Assembly: GCA_030530095.1 (NCBI GenBank)
Contig: JAUMVO010000007.1
Coordinates: 1-64,000 of the forward strand
Reading direction: 5' to 3'
Length of the DNA stretch: 64,000 nt
Source: Clostridiaceae bacterium
GTDB lineage: Bacteria > Bacillota > Clostridia > Oscillospirales > Acutalibacteraceae
This document shows positions 44,967 through 53,555 of this stretch, one piece after another. The stretch's first letter is position 1; every line of letters begins with the position of its first letter. Under the pieces are notes generated by a model. The model saw only the letters and a program-made list of their open reading frames with translations, had not been told where the DNA came from and searched no databases. Position numbers and translations under genes: made by a program.

Positions 44967-45287
44967 CTAATCCCCCGCGCCTTCAAATTCAACCGAAAAA
45001 ATATTACCCGTGATGACGGTCTGAATATCGGAATACGCCGTAATTTCAATACCGTCGCCGACGAAGCCTATAACAAGCCGTCCGCAGTTAAGACGGATTC
45101 TGCCCTCGTCGTATTCGAGTATGCCCCTGCAGCCCTCGATACACACCTCGCGGTTGCCGCGAAGCTGCAGTGAAGGCAGGGTAAAATCGGGCATTTCGTA
45201 AGCCTCAAACGCCGCAGAGAGCAGCTTGCCCTTTATGCCCTTTTTTATCGGTTTTTCAGCCTTGCCCAATGCCCTCACCTCACTCAT
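44967..45287 (-). CDS. yqfC: Sporulation protein YqfC
   Basis: 106 aa (up to; start uncertain). MPDFTLPSLQLRGNREVCIEGCRGILEY and the C-terminal ITGNIFSVEF match YqfC. ATG 45287 has no ribosome site, while TTG 45269 has GAGG 8 nt upstream and may be the true start. Its stop lies 1 bp before yqfD. Confidence 0.9.
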   Translation of the reverse strand: MSEVRALGKAEKPIKKGIKGKLLSAAFEAYEMPDFTLPSLQLRGNREVCIEGCRGILEYDEGRIRLNCGRLVIGFVGDGIEITAYSDIQTVITGNIFSVEFEGAGD

Positions 45288-45312
45288 ATATCTATATTCG
45301 TCGGCATATATT
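45286..45312 (+). promoter_or_regulatory. SigE-like promoter of ylbJ
   Basis: ATA (45286-45288), 16-bp spacer, CATATATT (45305-45312), close to the SigE consensus (ATA-N16-18-CATACANT). ylbJ is a SigE-regulon gene in B. subtilis. Confidence 0.55.
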
Positions 45313-45335
45313 TTAATTACCGAAAGAGTGATGAT

Positions 45336-46394
45336 ATGGCACGTAAGAATATAATAAAAGCCGCCGCGACGGCACTGTCAGCGGCAGGATTTATAATCTG
45401 TATCTTTGTCAAGAGTGAGGCATGCGTCCAGGGTGTGCGCGAGGGACTTAAGCTCTGCGCGCTGACGGTGATACCGTCGCTGTTTCCGTTTCTTATCGTT
45501 TCGCGCTTTTTAACCGCATCGGGTCTGTCCGACGCGCTGGGCAGACTGTTTTCAAAGCCGACGCGTTTTATTTTCGGACTGTCGGGCACATGCGCGCCCG
45601 TTATACTTATGTCGCTTATCGGCGGTTTCCCCGTAGGCGCTAAAATGGCGGCGGAGCTGTGCGACGGTAAAAGAATCACAAAGTCCGAAGCGCAACGCCT
45701 ATGTCTGTTTTGCATAAACGCGGGGCCCGCCTTTATAATCGGGACCGTCGGCTCGCTTATGCTCTCATCTGCAAGGACGGGCGTAATACTGTATATAAGC
45801 TGTATTGCGTCGTCGCTGACGGTCGGCGCGCTGTCGAGGTTTCTCAGCTTTGAAAAGGTGAATAAGCAAAGCGAAAGCCGCGTTGTATTTATCTCAAATC
45901 CCGCCGTCGCCCTGACCTCCTCGGTGACGGACGCGCTCAATTCAATGCTCTCAATTTGCGCGTGGATAGTGATTTTCAATGCGGTTATAAGCGTTATACT
46001 CACGTCGTCCGACAGTGCGTTTGCGGCGGTGCTCTGCTCGGTGCTGGAAGTCACAAACGGCGCAAAGCTTACGGCAAAGCTGTTTTCCATCCCCGTACTT
46101 GCGGCAATTCTTTGCTTCGGCGGAATCTCGGTACACTGCCAGATAATGCCGTACGTACTCCAAAGCGGACTGAAGCTCCGGCTGTTTTTCGCTTCGCGGG
46201 TTGTATGCGCGGCGCTGAGCGCGCTCGTATGCAAGGCCCTGCTGAGTGTGTTTCCCTGCGAGACGGCAGTGTTTTCAAACTATACGGGAATAACCGCGAG
46301 CGCATATTCGGTTTCCCTGCCGAGCGCGGCGGCGCTGATAATTATGTGCGCGCTTCTGATTTTTGAGGTTGATACAAACCGAAAAGTGTGTTAA
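45336..46394 (+). CDS. ylbJ: Sporulation integral membrane protein YlbJ
   Basis: 352 aa with about 8 membrane helices. IGGFPVGAKMAAELCDGKRITKSEAQRLCLFCINAGPAFIIGTVG is the conserved YlbJ core (nucleoside-recognition-like fold). Needed for heat-resistant spores in B. subtilis. RBS AAAGAGTG. Divergent from yqfC. Confidence 0.93.
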   Translation: MARKNIIKAAATALSAAGFIICIFVKSEACVQGVREGLKLCALTVIPSLFPFLIVSRFLTASGLSDALGRLFSKPTRFIFGLSGTCAPVILMSLIGGFPVGAKMAAELCDGKRITKSEAQRLCLFCINAGPAFIIGTVGSLMLSSARTGVILYISCIASSLTVGALSRFLSFEKVNKQSESRVVFISNPAVALTSSVTDALNSMLSICAWIVIFNAVISVILTSSDSAFAAVLCSVLEVTNGAKLTAKLFSIPVLAAILCFGGISVHCQIMPYVLQSGLKLRLFFASRVVCAALSALVCKALLSVFPCETAVFSNYTGITASAYSVSLPSAAALIIMCALLIFEVDTNRKVC

Positions 46395-46416
46395 AATCTT
46401 TTCGGAAGTGATAGAG

Positions 46417-46638
46417 ATGAAGAAAACCGTTTTCAATACCGAAAACATAGAGCCCAAATGCGAATACTGTCAGTTCGGCAAGCTGTCGGCTGACGGCGAA
46501 ACGGTGCTCTGCCTCAAAAAAGGCGTGATGAACAAGGACTCGAAATGCCGCCGCTACAAATACGACGTTATGAAGCGTGTGCCGAGGAAAGCGCCGAAAA
46601 TGCAGAGCTTCTCCGAAGAAGATTTTTCGCTTGACTGA
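46417..46638 (+). CDS. Small cysteine-containing protein, unknown function
   Basis: 73 aa from ATG 46417 (GGAAGTGATAGAG upstream); the longer frame from 46363 overlaps ylbJ. CEYCQFG, LCLKKG and KCRRYKYDVMKRVPRK supply four cysteines that could bind zinc. The rest is charged. 22 bp after ylbJ, probably co-transcribed; sporulation link is only positional. Confidence 0.7.
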   Translation: MKKTVFNTENIEPKCEYCQFGKLSADGETVLCLKKGVMNKDSKCRRYKYDVMKRVPRKAPKMQSFSEEDFSLD

Positions 46639-46644
46639 CATAAA

Positions 46645-46678
46645 TAAAACCGCAGTTTTTACTGCGGTTTGTTTTTTT
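46645..46678 (+). terminator. Terminator after the small cysteine protein
   Basis: AAACCGCAGT-TTTT-ACTGCGGTTT then GTTTTTTTAT. Confidence 0.85.
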
Positions 46679-47504
46679 ATTTATCTTCGTCGTCCTTATC
46701 GTGTCTGGAAAACATCATCCTGAACGCTTCCTTATAGTTGCCGAATTCGAGCTTCGGGAAGATATGACGGATTTTTGTGAACATCGAGCGCTCGTTGTTG
46801 AGCTTGTTGATAAGGTCGTCGATATGCGCGTTGGGCTTCAGCTTTTCGCTGATTCTGTCGAGTGAAATCTCGGTGTTTGAAATATCCTTGACCTTATCGG
46901 TGAACTCGTCGAGCTTTTCGTCGGTCTTATCTATTCCCTGCTGGAAGTTTTCAACGGCGTACCGCTGAACCTCTTTAAGCGAAAGCACTACGTCCTTGAG
47001 GCTCTGTATCGTAAGAGCAACGTCGATAATTATTACCGAATAAAGCGCAAATGCGATTCCCGCTCTCACGCCGAAGGGTATCATCAGAGTTACCCTTTCG
47101 ACTGCGGGCTGAATAAATTTTATAAGCAGTGCAACTCCGCCGCCGAACAGAAGCGAGCTTACAAGGCAGATTCTGCCCTTGATATTGAACTTCTGATTAG
47201 AATAGTCCCACCACTTCGCGTGAAACGCCTTTTCCATAACGAAGCTTGTAATGTATTCGATAGTATCGCAAAGCAGAAGACCTATGCCGAAAAGAGCGAA
47301 GAAGTTCGTAACTCTGCCGTATAAAAGCAGATAGCACACAACCGCGCCAGTGCCGTATATCGGACAAAGCGGACCGAAGAGAAAGCCGCGCTTCACGGAT
47401 TTTTTATCCCTTATTGCAAAAATAAGAGTTTCGGTAATCCAGCCGATTACGCTGTAAAATATGAACCACAGAAAGCAGTTTATTATAATCTCAATTATCT
47501 TCAT
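46677..47504 (-). CDS. Putative ABC transporter permease, type IV (PF06541 family)
   Basis: 275 aa from ATG 47504 (CGGGAGATTG upstream), overlapping the end of the HD gene. Several membrane helices in residues 5-175; KRGFLFGPLCPIYGTGAVVCYLLL and AFHAKWWDYSNQKFNIKGRICL are the family signature. The C-terminal 100 residues are charged and coiled-coil-like (TDEKLDEFTDKVKDISN). No ATPase gene nearby, so the transporter name is by family only. Confidence 0.8.
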   Translation of the reverse strand: MKIIEIIINCFLWFIFYSVIGWITETLIFAIRDKKSVKRGFLFGPLCPIYGTGAVVCYLLLYGRVTNFFALFGIGLLLCDTIEYITSFVMEKAFHAKWWDYSNQKFNIKGRICLVSSLLFGGGVALLIKFIQPAVERVTLMIPFGVRAGIAFALYSVIIIDVALTIQSLKDVVLSLKEVQRYAVENFQQGIDKTDEKLDEFTDKVKDISNTEISLDRISEKLKPNAHIDDLINKLNNERSMFTKIRHIFPKLEFGNYKEAFRMMFSRHDKDDEDK

Positions 47505-48051
47505 TTTTTTCAATCTCCCGATTAATCCGCTCATAAAGCGGAAGGAATTTTTTGCTCAGCTTGAGCATATCCGCGCTCGTGCAGTACTTGTCAACCATAG
47601 TCAGTATCATGCCCTCGCGGGTTTTAGGCGGCTTAATGTGAAGCGGCCACATGTGCGAAAGTATCATATCGGTCTGGGTTTCGCTCATCTTTCCGAAATA
47701 CATCTCGGAATTGATAAGCGCAATCTTCGGGTGATACCATGCGTGAAGCTCGTCGTGCTTGGTAAGATACCAGTCGTACAGATAGAAGTCGTGCAGAGCC
47801 GCCGCCCTCGCCGTTTCGACCGCGTCGCAGCCGAGCTCCGAGCTTATCCTGAACGTCAGAAACGACACGAACACGCTGTGAAAATGACAGCTTACCGGCT
47901 TATGGTGGTCAAAGCTTTTAAGCTGCTGATACTTCGGGTGGCTGAGTATGTCGCCGACCGCGTCTATATATGCCTCAACCCACGGCAGCTGAGTCTCAAC
48001 GTCCGTGTCAAGAAGCTTTGGCAGTTTTTTTATTGTCTTAACCGCTGACAT
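47491..48051 (-). CDS. HD-domain phosphohydrolase
   Basis: 186 aa. CHFHSVFVSFLT, ALHDFYLYDWYL, HMWPLHIKPPKT and VDKYCTSAD give the H...HD...H...D metal set. Resembles uncharacterised HD hydrolases of Clostridia; substrate unknown. Translationally coupled to the PF06541 gene. Confidence 0.85.
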   Translation of the reverse strand: MSAVKTIKKLPKLLDTDVETQLPWVEAYIDAVGDILSHPKYQQLKSFDHHKPVSCHFHSVFVSFLTFRISSELGCDAVETARAAALHDFYLYDWYLTKHDELHAWYHPKIALINSEMYFGKMSETQTDMILSHMWPLHIKPPKTREGMILTMVDKYCTSADMLKLSKKFLPLYERINREIEKNEDN

Positions 48052-48073
48052 AGGCTACCTCAATAAAAGTAAT

Positions 48074-48117
48074 GGGCAATAACATTTTTTGTTATTGCCC
48101 GTATATTATATACCAAT
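48074..48117 (-). promoter_or_regulatory. 10-bp palindrome next to a TATAAT upstream of the HD gene
   Basis: GGGCAATAAC-ATTTTTT-GTTATTGCCC (48074-48100), directly beside a minus-strand TATAAT. The -35 is poor. The layout, palindrome at the RNA 5' end, is like that at ylxM. It could alternatively be a terminator of the upstream small-gene cassette. Confidence 0.5.
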
Positions 48118-48162
48118 ATTCCGAAAAAGTGTTAAATAACTGTGAATAATAATTCACCGCGC

Positions 48163-48498
48163 TCAAAGCATTATGTAAATCAGCGCCGTCATAAGCTCCT
48201 CGTTTGCCTTGTCGCCCTTGAAAAGAAGCAACAGCGACAGAAGCAGCGCCTTGTCGGGCTCCTCGAAAATATTGTCGAGAAAATTCGGCGCGCTCTCGGT
48301 TTGAACGGGCGCCCCCTCCTGCTTTTTCGGAAGATTTACGGGCATCTGTATATGCCCTTTTGCCGTATCGCTTTTCACGGCGGGCGTAAAGGCGGGCTCA
48401 TCGGCTATCGCCCTGTCCGCCGCAAGCTTCATATTTTGCACTCTTTCGAGCGCCTTTTGCTGCATTTCCCGTATTTCGTCAAAGCCGTATTCCTTCAT
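48163..48498 (-). CDS. Unknown protein, third gene of small cassette
   Basis: 111 aa. Helical N-terminal half (IREMQQKALERVQNMKLAADRA), a Pro/Lys linker, then a hydrophobic C terminus DKALLLSLLLLFKGDKANEELMTALIYIML that may insert in or lie on a membrane. No family recognised. Overlaps the previous gene by 4 bp. Confidence 0.7.
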   Translation of the reverse strand: MKEYGFDEIREMQQKALERVQNMKLAADRAIADEPAFTPAVKSDTAKGHIQMPVNLPKKQEGAPVQTESAPNFLDNIFEEPDKALLLSLLLLFKGDKANEELMTALIYIML

Positions 48499-48800
48499 TG
48501 AAACATACCTCTCAAAAGCGGCAAGGTATCCATAAGCTTGAGAAAGTGCATGGCCTCATCCGCCCTCTTCTGCCGCTCGTCCGAGAGAAGCGGACGCAGC
48601 GCCTTTATAAACGCGGTTTTGTCGGAGTCCTTATTCATCTGCGACGCGACCTTGAGAAGCATATTTGACATATCGTCCGAAAACGCGGGACTTTCGCCCG
48701 CCTGAGTCGGCGCACTGCCCATAAGTCCCGCCGCCGCGCTTTTGATTTTCTCCATATCCTGCTCGCTTAAAGACGCAAGTAAATCGTTAATGCTGTCCAT
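48495..48800 (-). CDS. Unknown protein, second gene of small cassette
   Basis: 101 aa. Starts MDSINDLLASLSEQDMEKIKSAAAGL, with a short Ser/Ala/Pro spacer and a C-terminal helical part (FIKALRPLLSDERQKRADEAMHFLKLMDTLPLLRGMFQ). Overlaps its neighbours by 14 bp upstream and 4 bp downstream. Unknown function, no catalytic motif. Confidence 0.7.
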   Translation of the reverse strand: MDSINDLLASLSEQDMEKIKSAAAGLMGSAPTQAGESPAFSDDMSNMLLKVASQMNKDSDKTAFIKALRPLLSDERQKRADEAMHFLKLMDTLPLLRGMFQ

Positions 48801-49017
48801 CGTCCTCCCCCTTTATCTTTTTCAGAAGCTCCTTCGCCTTAGGTGAATTCAGTATTTCGTTAAGCTTGTTTTCGTCGCCCAGAATCTCGTCGAGCTTTCT
48901 GCCCTGCTCGGCGTTGAGCTTAGTTTTGATATACTCGCCGAGCTCCTGCTTTGAGCCGCCCTGCCTGAACTTTTCAATAAGGTCGTTAATATCTTTATCG
49001 CTTTTAATTGCAAACAC
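48787..49017 (-). CDS. Unknown protein, first gene of small cassette
   Basis: 76 aa, GTG start (AAAGGGA just upstream). Charged helical protein: DINDLIEKFRQGGSKQELGEYIKTKLNAEQ and EILNSPKAKELLKKIKGEDDG. No family recognised. Divergent from the phosphodiesterase gene. Confidence 0.7.
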   Translation of the reverse strand: MFAIKSDKDINDLIEKFRQGGSKQELGEYIKTKLNAEQGRKLDEILGDENKLNEILNSPKAKELLKKIKGEDDGQH

Positions 49018-49071
49018 CGTCCCTTTTTGATATAATTGTTATAATATATGATTTTTTCGGGAGGTATATGA

Positions 49072-49548
49072 ATGAGAGCGCTCGTCTTTTCGGATTCGCA
49101 CGGCAGAAGCAATATGATAGCCGAAGTGATTTCGCCGGTTAAAAACGTCGATATCTACATATACCTCGGAGACGGAGAAAACGATATCTATACCCCCGCC
49201 GTCAGCGAGCTGATAGGCTTCAAGAAGCTTATAGCGGTTGCGGGAAACTGCGATTTCGGCTCTTCGCTCCCCGTTGAGCAGGTCGTTGATTTCGGCTCAA
49301 AAAAGATTTTCTGTCTGCACGGTCACTCGCAGGGCGTAAAGTTCGGTTACGGAACTCTTGAGCACAAGGCAAGGCAGCTCGGCGTTGACGTGGCGGTGCA
49401 CGGCCACACGCACGAAAGATACTGCAATTATGAAAACGGGCTGTGGATTATGTGTCCGGGCGCGGTCAAGGACGGTGAATACGGAATAATCGACCTTGAC
49501 GAGAAAACGGGTTCAATAATCTGCTACACAAAGAACATCTACTTCTGA
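49072..49548 (+). CDS. YfcE/MJ0936 family phosphodiesterase
   Basis: 158 aa metallophosphoesterase. VFSDSHGRSNMI, LGDGENDI, VAGNCDFG and VHGHTHERY are the five metal motifs. Family members hydrolyse phosphodiesters of unknown physiological identity. GGGAGG before the ATG; nagA follows after 8 bp. Confidence 0.92.
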   Translation: MRALVFSDSHGRSNMIAEVISPVKNVDIYIYLGDGENDIYTPAVSELIGFKKLIAVAGNCDFGSSLPVEQVVDFGSKKIFCLHGHSQGVKFGYGTLEHKARQLGVDVAVHGHTHERYCNYENGLWIMCPGAVKDGEYGIIDLDEKTGSIICYTKNIYF

Positions 49549-49556
49549 GGTGAAAT

Positions 49557-50717
49557 ATGCTGCTGTTTAAGAATGCAAACGTGATTTTTGAAAACGAAGC
49601 GCGCCTTTGCGACGTGCTTGTAAAGGACGGTAAAATCGCGCAAATCGGTGAAGGCATAAGCTGTGAAAACGCCGAAATTATCGACTGCGACGGACTGTAT
49701 CTGTCGGCGGGTCTGATTGACCTGCACGTTCACGGCGGCGGCGGATTTTCCGCCATGGGCACGGCTGACGATATAGTTAAAATGTCAGAAGCTCACCTTG
49801 AAAACGGCGTAACCTCGATTCTGCCGACCTCGCTTGCCGCCGACCTCGGCACGCTTGAAAAGGTTATTGAAAACACGAGAGAAGCACGGAAAATCAATCC
49901 GAATATACTCGGCGTTCACCTTGAAGGTCCGTTTCTCTCGCCCGAAATGTGCGGCGCCCAGAACACGCAGAACCTCGCCGTCCCCGCCGACACGGACTAC
50001 AAGCCGTTTTTCGAAAGAAACGCCGACATGATTAAGATGGTCGGCGCTGCGCCCGAGCTTGACGGCGCAAACAGACTCGGCGAATATCTCGACTCAAAAG
50101 GCATAGTCGTTTCCGTAGCGCATTCTTCGGGCGATTACGGCACAGCAAAACAAGCTCTTGATTACGGTTTTTCCGATATTACGCATATCTATAACGCCTG
50201 CACCTCCTGCCGTAAGGACGGCGCATTCCGCAGGGCAGGCACGGTTGAGGCGGGACTTACGCTCGACGGCTACACCGTTCAGGCCATCGCCGACTTAAAG
50301 CACCTTCCCGCCGAAATACTCGAACTCATTTTCAGATGTAAGGGCGCCGATAAAATGTATCTTATTTCCGACGGACTTGAATTCTCGGCGACACGCCTTC
50401 GCGAGGGTATGACGGTAGTGCAGAAAAACGGTGTCGAAGCAGTTTGCTCCGACGGCGCAATGCTCACCGCCGACCGCTCGAAGCTTGCAGGCGGTGCGGC
50501 AAGCGGAATTACGCTCGTTAAGAATATGTACGAAAACACCTCGGCAAATCTCTTCCAGGCAATAAAAATGATGACTCTCACGCCTGCGCGGCTTATAGGC
50601 GCCGACTCGCATAAGGGCAGGATTGCCGAAGGTTATGACGCGGATATAATTATATTCGATTACGATTTTACGCTCAGGGGAATTTACCGCGACGGTAAAT
50701 CGGTAATTGGTTATTGA
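49557..50717 (+). CDS. nagA: N-acetylglucosamine-6-phosphate deacetylase
   Basis: 386 aa amidohydrolase. LIDLHVHGGGGFSAMG and HLEGPFLSPEMCGAQN hold the metal site; VAHSSGDYG and THIYNACTSC are further ligands (the usual HLFNAM is HIYNAC here). Deacetylates GlcNAc-6-P for amino-sugar use and wall recycling. No nagB beside it. Confidence 0.93.
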   Translation: MLLFKNANVIFENEARLCDVLVKDGKIAQIGEGISCENAEIIDCDGLYLSAGLIDLHVHGGGGFSAMGTADDIVKMSEAHLENGVTSILPTSLAADLGTLEKVIENTREARKINPNILGVHLEGPFLSPEMCGAQNTQNLAVPADTDYKPFFERNADMIKMVGAAPELDGANRLGEYLDSKGIVVSVAHSSGDYGTAKQALDYGFSDITHIYNACTSCRKDGAFRRAGTVEAGLTLDGYTVQAIADLKHLPAEILELIFRCKGADKMYLISDGLEFSATRLREGMTVVQKNGVEAVCSDGAMLTADRSKLAGGAASGITLVKNMYENTSANLFQAIKMMTLTPARLIGADSHKGRIAEGYDADIIIFDYDFTLRGIYRDGKSVIGY

Positions 50718-50763
50718 ATTAATCCGTCATTAATGCTAAAATGTTTTTATCAAATAAAAGGCG

Positions 50764-51621
50764 GTGCGGACAATTACTACGGGCAGAAAGAAAAGCTTGA
50801 TATGCGCTCTTGCGGCGGCTGCCGATCTCGCTCTGTTTTCGGTGAAGCTTTTTGTCGCCGTGTCCTCAAACAGCATAAGCATATACGTTGACTCGCTCAA
50901 TTCACTTGCCGATATGCTCGTTGCCGTAATTGCCGTTATCGGCTTCCGCGTGGCACTGATGCCCGCCGACGAAAAGCATCCCTTCGGCTACGGCAAGATT
51001 GAGGAGGTTGTCAACCTCCTGCTGTCGCTGGTAATACTGCTGACGGGACTTGCATTTGTCTACACCTCGCTTCAGAGGCTTCTCTACCCCGTGCCCGTGT
51101 GGTATATGTTTAAGTACGCGCTGCTTATAGCCGCGACCGCCGCGGTTAAGCTCGCCATGGTATTCGGCTTCGGTGCGGCTGAGGAAAAATTCAACTCGGC
51201 AATTCTTAAGAATATGAAAATCGACAGCATACTCGACTTCTTTATCTCGGTATGTATCGTCGTTTCCTTCACGCTGACGCAGAAGCTCGGGTATTCGATA
51301 GACTCTGTAATGGGCCTTGTTGCTTCAATAATAATCGTCATCAGCGGCGTAAAATCGCTTATCTCGTCGCTCGGTCTGCTCATAGGAAAATCGCAGGACG
51401 AAGATATTGAAAGGGCAAAAGCGCTGATAGACGAAGCTGGACTGACGGATGCGGTGCGCGAAATCTACTGCCACTCGTACGGCGAAACGAAAGTATATAA
51501 CCTTGTTATCACTGCCGACGCTTTTCATACCGACGGCTTGACTGATAAATTGCAAAACGTATTCAGAGAGCGGTTATCTGCTCAACTCTATATTAAATCA
51601 GGGGGATCCGAAAATGAGTAA
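50764..51621 (+). CDS. Cation diffusion facilitator (CDF) transporter
   Basis: 285 aa. Six membrane helices with VDSLNSLADM (metal site of TM2), HPFGYGKIEEVVNL, and KIDSILDFFIS (TM5). Cytoplasmic C-terminal domain REIYCHSYGETKVYNLVITADAFH. Exports a divalent metal such as Zn, Mn or Fe; which one is not determinable. GTG start, ribosome site weak and close. Its end overlaps the next gene by 8 bp. Confidence 0.88.
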   Translation: MRTITTGRKKSLICALAAAADLALFSVKLFVAVSSNSISIYVDSLNSLADMLVAVIAVIGFRVALMPADEKHPFGYGKIEEVVNLLLSLVILLTGLAFVYTSLQRLLYPVPVWYMFKYALLIAATAAVKLAMVFGFGAAEEKFNSAILKNMKIDSILDFFISVCIVVSFTLTQKLGYSIDSVMGLVASIIIVISGVKSLISSLGLLIGKSQDEDIERAKALIDEAGLTDAVREIYCHSYGETKVYNLVITADAFHTDGLTDKLQNVFRERLSAQLYIKSGGSENE

Positions 51622-52948
51622 AACAAAAGAAAAAGCCGAAAACGGCGCCGAAATCGCCGAGGTTAAGAAGCCCAAAAAGCACAGGGTAAGAAAGTTCTTT
51701 CTCGGGCTGCTGTGCGTAATCGTTGCATTCGTGCTCATCACGACGCTTATTACGGTTATCGGTCTGAATGCCAATATCAAAAAGGCAAAGTCCTTTGCCG
51801 CGGTGCAGTATGACGCCCAGCTTCCCGAGTTTGAAAACTACGACAACGGCAAGTGGAACATCCACACCGACCGCGAGCTCAAGGTCCTTCAGCTGACCGA
51901 CGTACATATTGGCGGCGGCTGGATGTCCATCGCCAAGGACTCAATGGCAATCAACGCCGTTGCGGCTCTTATCACGGCGGAAAAGCCCGATTTCGTTATC
52001 GTTACGGGCGACGTAGCCTACCCCGTTCCCTTCCAGGCAGGTACGTTCAACAACAAGTCGGGCGCCAAGGTCTTTGCAAACCTTATGGAAGCTCTCGGCG
52101 TTAACTGGACGGTCTGCTACGGCAACCACGACACCGAGGTTTACAGCTATTTCAGCCGTGAGGACATAACCGATTTCTATACCTCGGGCGAGTTCCCGCA
52201 CTGCCTTCTTCAGGCAGGTCCCGAGGATGTTGACGGCGTGGGCAATCAGGTATTCAATATAGTTAATTCCGACAACATCACCACGCGTTCGCTTGTGCTT
52301 CTGGACTCACATTCCTACGTTGACGGCGACTACTTCGGCATACTCTGGAAGTACGACAACATTCATGCCAATCAGGTTGAGTGGTATAAGAATGTTGTAA
52401 ACGAAATCAATGCGAGAAACGCCTCTCTTATTGAGGAGTACAAGACGCTCGAACCCGAGACCGCAGCCAAGTATGCGGACCTCGAAACCGTCAAGACCTC
52501 GCTGTTCTTCCACATTCCGTTGACAGAGTATCAGGATGCGTGGAACGAGTTCAAGGCCAACGGCTACAAGGATACGGAAAACGTTAAGTACAACTACGGC
52601 ACTATCGGCGAAAAGGGCGAGCTTATCTATCCCGGTATTCATACCGACGAGCTGTTTGAAACCATGCTTGAAACCAAATCGGGCGATTCGGTATTCTGCG
52701 GCCACGACCACCTCAACAACCTTTCGGTCAACTACAAGGGCATTGACCTTACATACGGCATGAGCATCGACTACCTCGCTTATTCGGGCATCTACAAGCT
52801 CGGCACACAGCGCGGCTGCGGCGTGCTCAAGATTTCACCCGACGGCGCGCTCAACGCATATCACGAGAATTACTATCAGGATAAGTACCTCTCGCAGTAC
52901 GCCAAGGAAAGCGTAACAATGCAGACACTTAACGAGAATTTTGGATAA
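51614..52948 (+). CDS. Membrane-anchored metallophosphoesterase
   Basis: 444 aa. N-terminal charged tail, one membrane helix (about residues 28-50), then an extracytoplasmic calcineurin-like domain: LQLTDVHIGGGW, VTGDVAYP, CYGNHDTEV, FHIPLTEYQD and CGHDHLNNL, all metal ligands intact. Probably a nucleotide or phosphoester hydrolase outside the membrane. GGGGG ribosome site; start overlaps the CDF gene. Confidence 0.88.
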   Translation: MSKTKEKAENGAEIAEVKKPKKHRVRKFFLGLLCVIVAFVLITTLITVIGLNANIKKAKSFAAVQYDAQLPEFENYDNGKWNIHTDRELKVLQLTDVHIGGGWMSIAKDSMAINAVAALITAEKPDFVIVTGDVAYPVPFQAGTFNNKSGAKVFANLMEALGVNWTVCYGNHDTEVYSYFSREDITDFYTSGEFPHCLLQAGPEDVDGVGNQVFNIVNSDNITTRSLVLLDSHSYVDGDYFGILWKYDNIHANQVEWYKNVVNEINARNASLIEEYKTLEPETAAKYADLETVKTSLFFHIPLTEYQDAWNEFKANGYKDTENVKYNYGTIGEKGELIYPGIHTDELFETMLETKSGDSVFCGHDHLNNLSVNYKGIDLTYGMSIDYLAYSGIYKLGTQRGCGVLKISPDGALNAYHENYYQDKYLSQYAKESVTMQTLNENFG

Positions 52949-52961
52949 AGAAAAAAAACAG

Positions 52962-52992
52962 ATAAAGGCAACGCTTCGGCGTTGCCTTTTTT
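52962..52992 (+). terminator. Terminator after the metallophosphoesterase
   Basis: AAGGCAACGC-TTCG-GCGTTGCCTT then TTTTG; tetraloop hairpin. Confidence 0.88.
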
Positions 52993-53002
52993 GTTTCAGA
53001 AT

Positions 53003-53250
53003 CGGAGTTTATCGAGGTCTTCGACCTCGAAGTGAAATTCTTGCTTCGCAAGAGTGAAATTGCCTTACGGCAGTGAAATTCGTCCTGCGGACGAGTGAAA
53101 TTTGCCTTCGGCAAGTTGTGGGGAAGCTCCGCTTCCGAACATTTTATAATACTTTCGGCGTAAATATCACTAAGCGTAGGGGCGATTCACGAATCGCCCG
53201 TCAGCTTTGCGGTAAACTAACGGGGCGCCGAGTCGTCGCCCCCTACGGAC
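53003..53250 (-). repeat. Composite palindromic repeat, copy 2 (inverted)
   Basis: Same modules as copy 1 in the same order when read on the minus strand: GGAAGC..GCTTCC (53122-53136), TTGCC..GGCAA (53102), TCGTCC..GGACGA (53080), TGCCGTAAGGCA (53061), TCTTGC..GCAAGA (53039) and TCGAGGTCGAAGACCTCGA (53012). The GTAGGGGCGATTCACGAATCGCCCG (53176-) and GGGGCGCCGAGTCGTCGCCCC (53222-53242) palindromes are outside them. Spacer AGTGAAAT, the complement of ATTTCACT. Confidence 0.85.
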
Positions 53251-53287
53251 TGTTGTTATATAAATCGGAGTTTATCGGGGAGTTGTC

Positions 53288-53505
53288 TGTGAACATTTTA
53301 CCCCAACCTCCCCTTGTCAGGGGAGGTGGCATTTTGCTTTTGCAAAATGACGGAGGGGTAGTCAATTAACTGTAAAAGCAACCTTTACTACCCCTCAGTC
53401 AGCCTTCGGCTGACAGCTCCCGACGGGAGCCCGTACCCTCTGTCACTTCGTGACATCTCCCTGCACTGCAGGGAGTCACCCCTGACAAGGGGAGCTTGGA
53501 AGGTT
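53288..53505. repeat. Long palindromic element between repeat copy 2 and spoIVA
   Basis: CTCCCCTTGTCAGGGGAG (53311-53328) is echoed by CCCCTGACAAGGGGAGC (53481-53497). Between them: ATTTTGCTTTTGCAAAAT, AGTCAGCCTTCGGCTGAC, GTCACTTCGTGAC and CTGCACTGCAG palindromes. About 200 bp, no coding signal; a non-autonomous element or transcript structure. Confidence 0.7.
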
Positions 53506-53555
53506 AAATGATTTTAATCTTCCCTACAAACTTAAATTTAGTGAAATGTTTTCGG

